The notes beneath the pieces were generated by a model. It ran no database searches and was not told where the DNA came from. It saw nothing but the letters and a program-made list of their open reading frames with translations. From NCBI RefSeq assembly GCF_021021555.1, contig NZ_JAINWA010000001.1, positions 1,240,001 through 1,304,000 of the forward strand: DNA of 64,000 nucleotides, read 5' to 3'. Every line of letters begins with the position of its first letter. Within the stretch, counting starts at the first letter, position 1. Source of the DNA: Teretinema zuelzerae (GTDB lineage Bacteria > Spirochaetota > Spirochaetia > Treponematales > Treponemataceae). Positions 8,047-16,611 of this stretch are shown here, in pieces. The translations under genes were made by a program, and so were the position numbers.

Positions 8047-9258
8047 ATGTACAAGATTCAAACCCTCAATAAAATTTCTCCGGACGGACTCGCGCTTTTC
8101 CCCCGGGATTCGTATGAAATCGCGAGCGAAATACTTAATCCCGAAGCAATCCTGGTCCGCTCAGCGGAGATGCACGAGCTTGAGCTGCCGAAAAGCGTAA
8201 AAGCCATCGCCCGCGCCGGCGCCGGAGTCAACAATATCCCCGTAGCGAAGTGCACGGAACAAGGCATCGTAGTGTTCAACACCCCGGGCGCAAACGCGAA
8301 CGCGGTCAAGGAGCTCGTGATCGGAGCCCTCATCTTCTCAAGCCGGCCGGTTCACAAGGCCGCGTCCTGGGCGAAAGGACTCGCGGGCAAGGGAGACGAA
8401 ATTCCGGAATTAGCGGAGAAAGGAAAAAGCCAGTTCGTTGGACCGGAGATCAAGGGGAAAACGCTCGGAATCATCGGACTCGGAGCCATCGGAGCCATGG
8501 TCGCCAACGACGCGGTCGCTCTGGGCATGAACGTCATAGGATTCGATCCCTTCATCTCCGTAGACGCGGCATGGTCCCTCTCGCGGGCGGTGCATAAGGC
8601 GGAAAGCCTGGACGCCCTCCTCGCCAAGTCCGACTATATCTCCATCCACGTGCCGCAAACCAACGACACCAAGGGATTCATCAACGCCGACAAGCTCAGA
8701 ATCATGAAAAAAGGGGTGCGCATCCTCAATTTCGCCCGCGGCGGCCTCGTGAACAACGCAGACATGATCCAGGCAGTTAAAGACGGCAAGGTAGCCTGCC
8801 ATGTCACCGATTTCGCGGATGAAGCGATGCTCGACTGCGAAGGCGTTGTCTGCCTCCCGCACCTGGGAGCCTCGACCCCGGAAGCCGAGGAAAACTGCGC
8901 GTACATGGCAGTGAATCAGCTCATCGACTTCCTGGAAAACGGAAACATCGTCAACTCCGTCAATTTCCCGAAATGCAAGATCGACGGCTGCATTCCCGAA
9001 AAAGGCGCCAGATTATGCATCGCGAACAAGAATGTTCCCAACATGATCGGCCAGATTACCAGCATTCTGGCGGGAGCAAAGCTCAATATCGCCTCCATGA
9101 CGAATCAGAACAGGGCCGACGTGGCGTACAACCTGATCGACGTGGAAGACCGCGTGAGCGAGAACGTTTTGGCCAATCTGAGGGACATCGACGGAGTGAT
9201 CGGAGTCCGCATGATACCCGGCGGAAACGCCTGTCCTGTTCCGGTTGAAGAAGAGTAA
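8047..9258 (+). CDS. serA: D-3-phosphoglycerate dehydrogenase SerA
   Basis: The 403-residue NAD-dependent dehydrogenase carries out the first step of serine synthesis. It has the NAD-binding loop LGIIGLGAIGAMVA, the catalytic Arg in NFARGGLVN, Glu in the DEAML region and the CLPHLGAS His. The C-terminal ~75 residues (from about LCIANKNVPNMIG) form an ACT regulatory domain, which usually binds serine. AGGAGA precedes the ATG, and the gap to serC is 11 bases. The pairing with Rex is sensible because the enzyme produces NADH. Confidence 0.95.
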   Translation: MYKIQTLNKISPDGLALFPRDSYEIASEILNPEAILVRSAEMHELELPKSVKAIARAGAGVNNIPVAKCTEQGIVVFNTPGANANAVKELVIGALIFSSRPVHKAASWAKGLAGKGDEIPELAEKGKSQFVGPEIKGKTLGIIGLGAIGAMVANDAVALGMNVIGFDPFISVDAAWSLSRAVHKAESLDALLAKSDYISIHVPQTNDTKGFINADKLRIMKKGVRILNFARGGLVNNADMIQAVKDGKVACHVTDFADEAMLDCEGVVCLPHLGASTPEAEENCAYMAVNQLIDFLENGNIVNSVNFPKCKIDGCIPEKGARLCIANKNVPNMIGQITSILAGAKLNIASMTNQNRADVAYNLIDVEDRVSENVLANLRDIDGVIGVRMIPGGNACPVPVEEE

Positions 9259-9286
9259 CCGAACCGATTAAAAGTCGCGAAAACAG

Positions 9287-9325
9287 GGCGCAGGCTGTTT
9301 TTTTAACAGTCTGCGCCTTTATTTT
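9287..9325 (+). terminator. Intrinsic terminator of rex-serC-serA
   Basis: GGCGCAG (9287-9293) and CTGCGCC (9311-9317), extended by CTGTT/AACAG, form a hairpin with a T-rich loop. It is followed by TTTATTTT. Confidence 0.85.
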
Positions 9326-9368
9326 GTAAAAAAAAGCTGTTTTTCAACTGAATCGTCGCATTCGGGAC

Positions 9369-9397
9369 TTGAACTCCTACACCTCAGCCAGTATATT
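9369..9397 (+). promoter_or_regulatory. Promoter of the lytic transglycosylase gene
   Basis: TTGAAC (9369-9374), 17-base spacer, TATATT (9392-9397). It excludes the upstream GTG at 9400 as start, since transcription would begin after it. Confidence 0.65.
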
Positions 9398-9432
9398 CCG
9401 TGGTAATTCGAAAACGACGGAGTATTTCGCAT

Positions 9433-10179
9433 ATGACGCAAAAGAACGCAACAACATCGCATTTTCCCGGAAAAATCTTTCTTGCGATGTTTATATTCGG
9501 ACTTCTCGTTCTCTCAGGAAGATTCCTGTTTTCCCGTTTTTTCTCTCTTGCGACGACTTTTCAGGAAATCGCGAACGAACCGGACCTCGCATCCGTGGCG
9601 GGACCTGAGTTTTTTCATCAATCGGCGATAAACACCGGTCGAGAAGAAGAACTCGGCCTTCCCCTCTATCAATCGGAAATCTCGAGAGCGGACGTTCTGT
9701 GGTTTTATTCTCATATCACGAAAAACGAAGAGATGGCGAGGATTATTCTCGAGAACGCAAGCAAAAACAGCATCGACCCGCCGCTCGCATTCGCCCTGGC
9801 CTGGGAGGAAAGCCGCTACACTCCCAGGGCAGTGAACAAAAACGCTGCTTCCATAGACCGGGGTCTGTTTCAGCTGAACAACAAGGCCTTTCCGAAGTTG
9901 ACGGAAAAAGACTTTTTCAACGCGGCGACTAATGCGAAATTCGGACTTTCGCACCTCCGCTACTGCATCGATCTTTCGGGAAACGAAGTAGCGGCCCTCG
10001 CGATGTATAACGCCGGAACGACGAAAGTCAGGAACGACAACACGCCGAAACGCACGCTGGACTACATTTCCCGGATCATGGCTTACAAGGAAGGCCTCGA
10101 AAAGACCTTCGCCCGCGAAGTTGCCGGCCGCTATTCAGTGGACAAAAAAGGCAACGTGCGCCTTAAATCCGGCAACTGA
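9433..10179 (+). CDS. Membrane-anchored lytic transglycosylase (SLT domain)
   Basis: A 248-residue protein with one N-terminal membrane segment (FLAMFIFGLLVLSG) and a C-terminal SLT domain of about 130 residues. The catalytic Glu lies in ALAWEESRYTP. GLFQLNNKAFP and ALAMYNAGTTKV are further domain motifs. The enzyme should cleave peptidoglycan glycan strands from the periplasmic side of the inner membrane. The ATG at 9433 is preferred over the GTG at 9400 because CGGAG lies ten bases upstream and the GTG would precede the start of transcription. It is a single gene that converges on the GH5 gene. Confidence 0.85.
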   Translation: MTQKNATTSHFPGKIFLAMFIFGLLVLSGRFLFSRFFSLATTFQEIANEPDLASVAGPEFFHQSAINTGREEELGLPLYQSEISRADVLWFYSHITKNEEMARIILENASKNSIDPPLAFALAWEESRYTPRAVNKNAASIDRGLFQLNNKAFPKLTEKDFFNAATNAKFGLSHLRYCIDLSGNEVAALAMYNAGTTKVRNDNTPKRTLDYISRIMAYKEGLEKTFAREVAGRYSVDKKGNVRLKSGN

Positions 10180-10197
10180 AAAAAACGGATAAAACCG

Positions 10198-12087
10198 CTA
10201 CGCTCTGCCTTCTTTCCCGGCAGGCGTAACGACAACGCGTGCCCTTCCCGGATTTTTTACCGTAACGAAGAGGCGATTCGCTTCAGGCCGCTCTTCAACC
10301 ACGGCAGATTCGCCCTTGAAATCGGACTTCCAACCGTCTGAATACCACGCCTTCGGAACATAGATTTCGGTGATTCCAGCTTCCCCGTCTGCCGGAACGG
10401 CGTCCCATTCAAAAACGAACTCGCGCTTCTTTCTGTCGAAACGCATTTTCGCCGGAACGCCGGCAACGGCCATCGCGTAGGGCCGGCAGAACCCCTTAAC
10501 CGCCCGGCCTCCGCCCTGGGAAATCGAATACAAAGAAAGATCCTCCGTATTCCAGCCGTCCCCGGCTTCATTCGTGTTGGAAGCGGAATAATTCCAGATA
10601 GTGGACGGAAGAAGCGATGCATCGACCGCGTCGTAATACACGCCGAGAGCTTCTTCCTGAGCCGACCAGTCCCCCGTTTTAAAAGACTTTCCTCCGTCGA
10701 GATCGAATTGAACGCCGAACTCGCCCAGCAACGCGGGAATCCCCTCAGAACGCGGATACGAGGCCATGCGATCGATTTGATTCATCACGCTTTCGACCGC
10801 CTTGCGCGGACCTACGCTGACTTTTCCGGTTTCTCCGTCCGCCATAAGCCAGGGCCGCCATTTTTTGAAAAGCAGAGTAAGTCCGTCGTACCAGTGAAAA
10901 GCCTCGACCATCGCAAACGGCTTTCCGTCTTTTCGCACAGCCTCTCCGGACATCCATCGAGACCTGTTCCCCATCGGCACGCCTTCGATGAAAAAGATAT
11001 AGTGTTCGTGTTTTTTAGAAAGCGTTTCCATGTACCTGAGCTGGAAAGGCTTCAGGAAATCCTGCGCGAAATCGTACGAACGGCCGTCGGGAGCGGTGGA
11101 GAACCAGGAGTTTTTCTTTGCAACCGGTTCCCCGTTTTCGATTCCCCATACCCCTGCTTCCATCCAGGGACAGCCGAATCCCTCGCGAAAGAGCGAGACG
11201 CCGTCAGGATTCAGGGTTTCCAGACCCTTTTGCGGCAGAGCCCCGGCCATCGCGACCCGGCGGACATTGCGCGAAAAGCCCGAAGCGGAGGCCATTGTAT
11301 CGAGCGCCGAAGGGACGGCGCCGCCTGAAGCGGTAACGCGTTGATGCGAGGCCAAATCCTTCAATCCGATGTATCCCATGTGCGGTTCGTTCAAGGTGCC
11401 GAAGCCGACTATCGCCGCGCAGTCCTTGAGCCTGCGGGCCGTATGATTCATAGCGTCTATGAAATGAGACTGCAGCCATTCCTGAGCTGGGACGCCCATA
11501 ATATACCGGCCGGGGGCAAACGCGTTTCCGCCGAAGAACAGGGTCCACATGGTCGCGTTTGCGTATCGCAGGTAATTCATGCCCCAGGACATCGGCCGGT
11601 AATCCGCCCCCTGAGATTGAACAGTGAACGCGGCCCCCGTTTGTGCGATGCGGGACAGGTCGAAGCCGGCAGCCTCGAGAGTCCAGGCAGGGGCTCCGTC
11701 GCCTCCGGTCCAGCGGCTCCACACATCCTGATGGGGATCGATGAATACCGATATTCCGAATTCTTCAGCTTTTTTCAGGATAGCCCGTACATAGGAGAGA
11801 TACTCTTCGTCGTAGACTCCGGGTCCCGCGTGTTCAACCGCTTCCCAGGTAACGACGAATCGAAGGAAGGTAAATCCCCACTCGGCAAGACGGGCAAAAT
11901 GATCAGCCGCATCTTGTTCGGGGAAAGGCCTGCCCACGAAAGACACATCGTAGTCGAGGGGGTTTCCCGGCGGAGCGAAGGGAATCTTGCTGTCCCCGCC
12001 CAGATTGCATCCCCGCGGCAGAACCACTCTGCCGAACCTGTCGCGGATATATAAGCCGTCCACGGTGAACAGTGCTTCTGCCTTCAT
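10198..12087 (-). CDS. GH5 subfamily 12-like beta-glucosidase (EGCrP type)
   Basis: This 629-residue glycosidase looks like the GH5_12 endoglycoceramidase-related group. Known members, mainly fungal, hydrolyse glucosylceramide, sterol glucoside or flavonol glucoside. Matching motifs are LPRGCNLGG (24-32), FVVTWEAVEHAGPG (77-90), FIDPHQDVWSRWTGGDGAP (115-133) and SWGMNYLRYANATMWTLFFGG (167-187). The acid/base is Glu234 (TLNEPH) and the nucleophile Glu456 (LGEFGVQ). A C-terminal beta domain follows. There is no signal peptide, so it should be cytoplasmic. AGGAGAG precedes the ATG. It is monocistronic. The substrate is an inference from subfamily resemblance. Confidence 0.8.
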   Translation of the reverse strand: MKAEALFTVDGLYIRDRFGRVVLPRGCNLGGDSKIPFAPPGNPLDYDVSFVGRPFPEQDAADHFARLAEWGFTFLRFVVTWEAVEHAGPGVYDEEYLSYVRAILKKAEEFGISVFIDPHQDVWSRWTGGDGAPAWTLEAAGFDLSRIAQTGAAFTVQSQGADYRPMSWGMNYLRYANATMWTLFFGGNAFAPGRYIMGVPAQEWLQSHFIDAMNHTARRLKDCAAIVGFGTLNEPHMGYIGLKDLASHQRVTASGGAVPSALDTMASASGFSRNVRRVAMAGALPQKGLETLNPDGVSLFREGFGCPWMEAGVWGIENGEPVAKKNSWFSTAPDGRSYDFAQDFLKPFQLRYMETLSKKHEHYIFFIEGVPMGNRSRWMSGEAVRKDGKPFAMVEAFHWYDGLTLLFKKWRPWLMADGETGKVSVGPRKAVESVMNQIDRMASYPRSEGIPALLGEFGVQFDLDGGKSFKTGDWSAQEEALGVYYDAVDASLLPSTIWNYSASNTNEAGDGWNTEDLSLYSISQGGGRAVKGFCRPYAMAVAGVPAKMRFDRKKREFVFEWDAVPADGEAGITEIYVPKAWYSDGWKSDFKGESAVVEERPEANRLFVTVKNPGRARVVVTPAGKEGRA

Positions 12088-12160
12088 ATTTCTCTCCTAT
12101 CCATGAATATTGAACATTCTCTCCGTCGGGAACGGACGTTGTATTCCAGCACCCGAGTTT

Positions 12161-12185
12161 AAAAAAAAAGGACCCTGACGGGTCC
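12161..12185 (-). terminator. Intrinsic terminator of the EIIA gene
   Basis: On the minus strand, GGACCC and GGGTCC (12170-12185) form a hairpin followed by a T-run (A-run at 12161-12169 on the plus strand). It separates the EIIA gene from the GH5 gene. Confidence 0.85.
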
Positions 12186-12229
12186 TCCAGAGCCGGACTA
12201 TTCGCCGGCATAACGCGTCCCTTTCGGAA

Positions 12230-12676
12230 CTATTCGGTAAGAATGCGGATTACCTCTGACTTATCGGTCGTCTTGAGGATCTCCTGCCGCTTCTCGGCGC
12301 TCTTGAACAGAAGGCTCACTTCCGCCAGGAATTGCAAATGGGGACCGGTCTTATCTACCGGAGAAAGAGTCATAATAAATATTCTGCACGGTTCCTGATC
12401 CAGCGAATCAAAATCCACGGGAGTTTCGGAGATGCCCATGCAGGCAACCAAATCGTCAACCGAGTCAGTCTTGCCATGGGGAATTGCGATACCATGCTTC
12501 ATACCGGTGGACATTTTCCGTTCACGGTCGAGTACGCATGCACGAGCGGCAGCCTTATCTTTCACTTTTCCTGCCTGGACAAGGACATCAAGCAGCTCAT
12601 CGATGATCGCCTCTTTGGAGGTTCCTTTGAGGTGCAGATTGACTGTATCAGTAGTCAACACGGTTTTCAGGTTCAT
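12230..12676 (-). CDS. PTS EIIA domain protein, PtsN-like
   Basis: The 148-residue single-domain EIIA of the fructose/nitrogen type has the phosphorylatable His in GIAIPHGKT (His66) and the family segment TGPHLQFLAEVSLLF. No EIIB, EIIC or other PTS gene adjoins it. In spirochaetes such proteins usually act in a regulatory phosphorelay with HPr rather than sugar uptake. The promoter TTGACT-17-TAAACT ends six bases before the ATG and there is no SD, so it is probably leaderless. A second EIIA is at 43086-43550. Confidence 0.85.
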   Translation of the reverse strand: MNLKTVLTTDTVNLHLKGTSKEAIIDELLDVLVQAGKVKDKAAARACVLDRERKMSTGMKHGIAIPHGKTDSVDDLVACMGISETPVDFDSLDQEPCRIFIMTLSPVDKTGPHLQFLAEVSLLFKSAEKRQEILKTTDKSEVIRILTE

Positions 12677-12682
12677 AGTGCC

Positions 12683-12711
12683 AGTTTACGTTCGATCATA
12701 GGAAAAGTCAA
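12683..12711 (-). promoter_or_regulatory. Leaderless-type promoter of the EIIA gene
   Basis: Minus strand: TTGACT (12706-12711), 17-base spacer, TAAACT (12683-12688), six bases, ATG at 12676. No SD can fit. Confidence 0.7.
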
Positions 12712-12733
12712 GGTTTTTGTGTACAATAATCGG

Positions 12734-13126
12734 ATGACAGACACCGACAAATTCAACTCAGACCTTGATCGCCTTCTCTCGCGCGCGGCCGCGCCCGGCG
12801 CGATGACTCCCGGAGCTCTTGCACGGGAAATGTCCCGTCTCTTTCAGATCAACGCCCGCGATTTCGGAAATCTGGGAGAGGCCCTCTCCGATTATTGGAC
12901 CGAACGCTACGGCCCTTCTCTTGCTCAGCCGGAAATGAGAAAACCCGCCGCTGACTGGCTTGTTCATGCATACTGCCTCCTTTCCGGCTGTTTCGAACCG
13001 GCCATGGACTTTCCCGACGAAGACTGGGAATCCATACGCGAAATCGTATCCGCAGAAGCAGACGATCTGGACATACAGGTCCTGACGGAAATTTTGACGG
13101 TCATCGTAGACCGCGGCAAGGCTTGA
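12734..13126 (+). CDS. Small acidic protein of unknown function
   Basis: A 130-residue acidic cytoplasmic protein. It has no recognised motif, signal or membrane segment. The C-terminal third is strongly acidic (DFPDEDWESIREIVSAEADDLD). TACAAT lies at 12722-12727, six bases before the ATG, with only a poor -35 (TAGGAA) and no SD, so this is another probable leaderless start. It is divergent from the EIIA gene, with overlapping promoters. Confidence 0.65.
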   Translation: MTDTDKFNSDLDRLLSRAAAPGAMTPGALAREMSRLFQINARDFGNLGEALSDYWTERYGPSLAQPEMRKPAADWLVHAYCLLSGCFEPAMDFPDEDWESIREIVSAEADDLDIQVLTEILTVIVDRGKA

Positions 13127-13156
13127 TCATTTTACAATTCTTCTGTCGCGATTTTC

Positions 13157-13185
13157 TTGACAACCAAAGAGTCTGCTACGATATT
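13157..13185 (+). promoter_or_regulatory. Promoter of the structured RNA
   Basis: TTGACA (13157-13162), 17-base spacer, GATATT (13180-13185). Same hexamers and spacing as the promoter at 6111-6139. Confidence 0.65.
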
Positions 13186-13189
13186 TGGG

Positions 13190-13475
13190 GTGTAGGGAAA
13201 TGATCGACAGGAGACGATCCCCGGACAACCATAGACGGACATCGGAGAGCTTCCGGATGGGACAGCCGATGACAACAACGGGTTTTTACGCAAAAGGGGG
13301 CCATATGGATACTCCGCCTGACAGTTTTTGCCGGATTTGGTCCGGCGCACAGTGACAGATTCCCGCCTGCGCGCGACGCTTGAGCAGGAAGACATAGATT
13401 GGCCGAAGTTCAGCACGGACAGCCCCGATGGGGTAATTAAGGCCATCACAAGCCGGTGAGAGACCGGCTTTTTTA
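13190..13475 (+). ncRNA. Candidate structured non-coding RNA, class unknown
   Basis: A 380-base gap between protein genes holds a promoter (13157-13185), about 280 bases with many perfect hairpins, and an intrinsic terminator. Hairpins visible are GATCG/CGATC, CATCGG/CCGATG, GCAAAA/TTTTGC, GCCGGA/TCCGGC with a TTTGG loop, CCTGC/GCAGG and CCCC/GGGG, plus a longer GATTGGCC/GGCCATC pairing around the last. No start codon with an SD opens a credible reading frame on either strand. I find no tmRNA tag or tRNA-like end, no SRP core loop and no RNase P core. A 6S-like or other regulatory RNA is possible. The exact 5' end is inferred from the promoter. Confidence 0.6.
13451..13474 (+). terminator. 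Intrinsic terminator of the structured RNA
   Basis: AGCCGGT (13451-13457) pairs with ACCGGCT (13463-13469), followed by a T-run. It lies 33 bases before the next start codon, which seems to have its own -10. Confidence 0.85.
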
Positions 13476-13506
13476 TTTTAAAACCCCCTGCTATACTTCC
13501 CATCCG

Positions 13507-14481
13507 ATGGAAAAAGAATACGAGTCATGCACATTATGCCCCAGAAACTGCGGTATCGACCGAAATTCAGGAGAAACGGGATTTTGCGGCGAAACAGCCG
13601 ATATTAGGGTCGCCTGGGCAGGATTTCACTTCGGCGAAGAGCCTCCGATAACCGGCAAAAACGGTTCCGGAACGATATTCATCACCGGATGCAATCTGCG
13701 TTGCGCTTTTTGCCAAAACTACCAGATTTCCCAGGAAGGCATGGGGAGGGTCGTAACGCGGGACGAATTCGCGGAGCTCTGCCTCCTCCTTGAACGCGAA
13801 GGAGCGGAAAACATCAATATCGTGACAGGCAGCCACGCTATTCCGGGAATAGCGACCGGCTTGCGGCTCGCGAAAAACAAAGGGCTTGCCGTTCCGGTGC
13901 TCTGGAACACATCGGCATACGAAACCGAAGAAGCGATTGAACTCTTGAAGGGGCTCGTCGACGGATGGATGCCGGATCTAAAAACACTGAACCCACTTCT
14001 TTCCGAATCGGTATTCCAAGCGGCCGATTATCCGTCTACGGCAAAAAAGGCAATCAGAAAAATGGTAGAACTCTCTCCGTTGAAGAAAACAGCTGCAGGA
14101 GAAGGCGGGTATCCCCAGGGGAAGCTGCTTTCCGGGGTCATCGTCCGCCATCTGGCGATTCCAGGAAAACTTGCAGATACGGAACTGGTGCTCAAATGGT
14201 TTGCCGAACATCTGAAAGGAAGGGCAGTGCTTTCCCTGATGACACAGTACACCCCCGTCAAGGCTAATCCGAAAAATCAAACCATAGACGCATTCCCGAA
14301 CCGGCTCATCCAACAAAACGAGTACGAACGATTAACCGAAATTCTTTCAGAGCTCGATATCGAAGACGGGTACATGCAGGAATTGGTTGAGGATACCGAG
14401 TGGCTCCCAGACTTTGCCCGCCCGCAGCCCTTTTCAAACGAGCTGGCCCGGCCGGTCTGGCATTGGAAATCCGACAGGTAA
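13507..14481 (+). CDS. Radical SAM protein, PflX/pyruvate formate-lyase-activating-like
   Basis: A 324-residue radical SAM enzyme of the PflX group. An N-terminal Cys cluster (CTLCPRNCGIDR...GFCG, residues 6-26) precedes the CNLRCAFCQNYQIS motif, whose three Cys bind the SAM-coordinating 4Fe-4S cluster. Later motifs are NIVTGSHAIPG and MPDLKTL. No glycyl radical enzyme adjoins it, so the target is unknown. ATG 13507 follows TATACT (13492-13497) by nine bases with no SD, suggesting a leader of only a few bases. The RNA terminator upstream makes read-through unlikely. Confidence 0.85.
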   Translation: MEKEYESCTLCPRNCGIDRNSGETGFCGETADIRVAWAGFHFGEEPPITGKNGSGTIFITGCNLRCAFCQNYQISQEGMGRVVTRDEFAELCLLLEREGAENINIVTGSHAIPGIATGLRLAKNKGLAVPVLWNTSAYETEEAIELLKGLVDGWMPDLKTLNPLLSESVFQAADYPSTAKKAIRKMVELSPLKKTAAGEGGYPQGKLLSGVIVRHLAIPGKLADTELVLKWFAEHLKGRAVLSLMTQYTPVKANPKNQTIDAFPNRLIQQNEYERLTEILSELDIEDGYMQELVEDTEWLPDFARPQPFSNELARPVWHWKSDR

Positions 14482-14584
14482 ACCGGTTAAGCTTTGTTCT
14501 TTCTTTTTTAGATAAACTGATTTATACTCTTATCACGTGCGCGCCTTTCATTTTATGCACACAGCATCAATCCCGGAGGCCTCC

Positions 14585-16585
14585 ATGCAATTCCCCTTCA
14601 TGTCTCAAGCCGTAACAGGAACCGCGATTCCGGTTGGAGCCTTACGAACCGATGAAAGCGTCGGATGCGGCGAGTTCCTTGATCTCATACCCTTTGCACA
14701 GTTTTGCAATAAAGCCGGAATGAACCTCATCCAGCTTCTCCCCGTCAACGATACAGGCACGGAAAGCTCGCCCTACAGCGCACTCTCGGCCTTCGCCCTG
14801 CACCCCCTGTACATCAGGCTGCAGGACCTTCCCGAAGCCAAATCCTTCAAGGATGACATCGCCGCTCTCCGCACCGCGCATGCCGCGGCGCCGCGGTTCG
14901 ACTACAAAACTCTTCGAAACGCGAAAATAGATCTCCTCCATCGGATCTTCGAAAAAAACGAAAAACAGATCGTCGAAAGCCGGGAATTGGCGGACTGGAT
15001 CGCGAACAACCCCTGGATCGTCATTTACGCGGTGTTCATGAACCTGAAAAGACGCAATTTCGACGCTTCCTGGAAAGCCTGGGATAAATTGAAGAATCCT
15101 ACCCATGCCGAGATTCAGGACCGATGGAAAAGCGACAAGCGCAAGGCTGACCATCTGTTCTTCGCCTGGGTACAGATGCGTCTGGACGAACAGTTTACCC
15201 TCGCGGTCAAGGAGTGCGAAAAACTCGGCGTCGCCCTGAAAGGCGACATTCCCATCATGATGAACGAAGATTCGTGCGACGCCTGGGCGAATCCGGAATT
15301 TTTCCGCGACGACCTGCGCGCAGGAAGCCCTCCCGACGGAAGCAATCCTCTGGGCCAGAACTGGGGCTTCCCCATCTACAACTGGGACAATCTAGAGGCC
15401 GACGATTACAGCTGGTGGAAGGCTCGCCTGAGACACGCTGAACGATATTACCATGCGTATAGAATCGATCACATTCTCGGTTTCTTCCGCATCTGGTCGA
15501 TCCCGTACGGAGAAAACTCCGGCGCCCTGGGCTGGTCGAATCCGCAGGAATTCATCGCCAGCGCCGAGCTGGCGGAACTCGGCTTCACCGGCGACCGGTT
15601 GCGATGGATACGGGAGCCCCATGTCCCGACGAGGGCTGTAGAAGAAGTGAATAATTTCGACTATCTCGGAAGCCACGGAATCATGCGCGTCTTGATGGAT
15701 AGAATCGGGGAAGAAGAACTCTGGCTATTCAAGGACAGCGTCCGCTGCGAGCAGGACATCTGGAACGCCGACATCCCGCATCCGGTAAAGGAAGTTCTCG
15801 CCCGGTCTTGGCGGGACCGCATGATCCTTTCTACGGGAAGAGACGCTGCGGGAAAACCGCTATACGCCCCGGCCTGGTTCTTCCGGGAATCCACCGCATG
15901 GAAGTCTCTGGCCGACTGGGATAAGGAACGCTTCAACGCGCTGACCGCCGCCAAGGCCGCGAAAAACGAACAGTTATGGAAAGAACATGCGGAAAAACTG
16001 CTGGGAACCCTGACGAAGTCGGTGAAGATGCTCGCCTGCGCGGAAGATCTGGGAACCATCCCGGAGACGGTGCCGGAGGTGCTCGGAAAGCTCAAGATTC
16101 TGGGACTCAAGGTTGTTCGCTGGGAACGGAAATGGAATGAAAACGGCCAGCCCTTCCGCGATCTCGCAGACTATCCGCAGTTGTCAGTCGCGACAACCTC
16201 TGTTCACGATTCCTCGACCATGCGGGGCTGGTGGGAAAACGAGGGCGGAGCGCGCGGCTTCCTCGACAAATGGAATCCGGATCCCTCCGACGGCGTCGCA
16301 GAGGACATTCGCACGAATCCGACCGCCTACACTCCCCGCGCGGCGTCCTTCGCTTTGAAGACTATTGCAGCGGCCAAGTCGAGTCTATTCGTCATACCGT
16401 TCCAGGATTTGCTCGCTCTTTCTCAATACTATGCGCCGCGGAATTCGGACGATGAAAGAATAAACATACCGGGAAGCGTTACCGCCTTTAACTGGACATG
16501 GCGCATTCCCGCCGAAATTTCGCATTTTCTGGGAGACCGGGAGCTAATCTCGAAAATCAAGGAAATCGCCAAGCAGCGCAGTTAA
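14585..16585 (+). CDS. malQ: 4-alpha-glucanotransferase (amylomaltase, GH77)
   Basis: This 666-residue GH77 enzyme transfers alpha-1,4-glucan segments between maltodextrins. Motifs include NLIQLLPVNDTG near the start, SSPYSALSAFALHPLYI, KGDIPIMMNEDSCDAW, the catalytic region YRIDHILGFFRIW, and ACAEDLGTIPETVP with the conserved Glu. The start at 14585 follows GGAGGCC. The next gene, a GH13 protein, begins 26 bases downstream. The two form a maltodextrin/glycogen metabolism operon in the cytoplasm. TATACT at 14523-14528 may be the -10. Confidence 0.93.
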   Translation: MQFPFMSQAVTGTAIPVGALRTDESVGCGEFLDLIPFAQFCNKAGMNLIQLLPVNDTGTESSPYSALSAFALHPLYIRLQDLPEAKSFKDDIAALRTAHAAAPRFDYKTLRNAKIDLLHRIFEKNEKQIVESRELADWIANNPWIVIYAVFMNLKRRNFDASWKAWDKLKNPTHAEIQDRWKSDKRKADHLFFAWVQMRLDEQFTLAVKECEKLGVALKGDIPIMMNEDSCDAWANPEFFRDDLRAGSPPDGSNPLGQNWGFPIYNWDNLEADDYSWWKARLRHAERYYHAYRIDHILGFFRIWSIPYGENSGALGWSNPQEFIASAELAELGFTGDRLRWIREPHVPTRAVEEVNNFDYLGSHGIMRVLMDRIGEEELWLFKDSVRCEQDIWNADIPHPVKEVLARSWRDRMILSTGRDAAGKPLYAPAWFFRESTAWKSLADWDKERFNALTAAKAAKNEQLWKEHAEKLLGTLTKSVKMLACAEDLGTIPETVPEVLGKLKILGLKVVRWERKWNENGQPFRDLADYPQLSVATTSVHDSSTMRGWWENEGGARGFLDKWNPDPSDGVAEDIRTNPTAYTPRAASFALKTIAAAKSSLFVIPFQDLLALSQYYAPRNSDDERINIPGSVTAFNWTWRIPAEISHFLGDRELISKIKEIAKQRS

Positions 16586-16611
16586 GAATCACATTCATCA
16601 GGAGAGGTACA

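Noticed and set aside
13190-13475. tmRNA, SRP RNA, RNase P RNA or known riboswitch identity for the structured RNA
   Set aside because: No tRNA-like 3' end or tag, no SRP core loop, no RNase P core sequences, and no match to riboswitch cores that I know.
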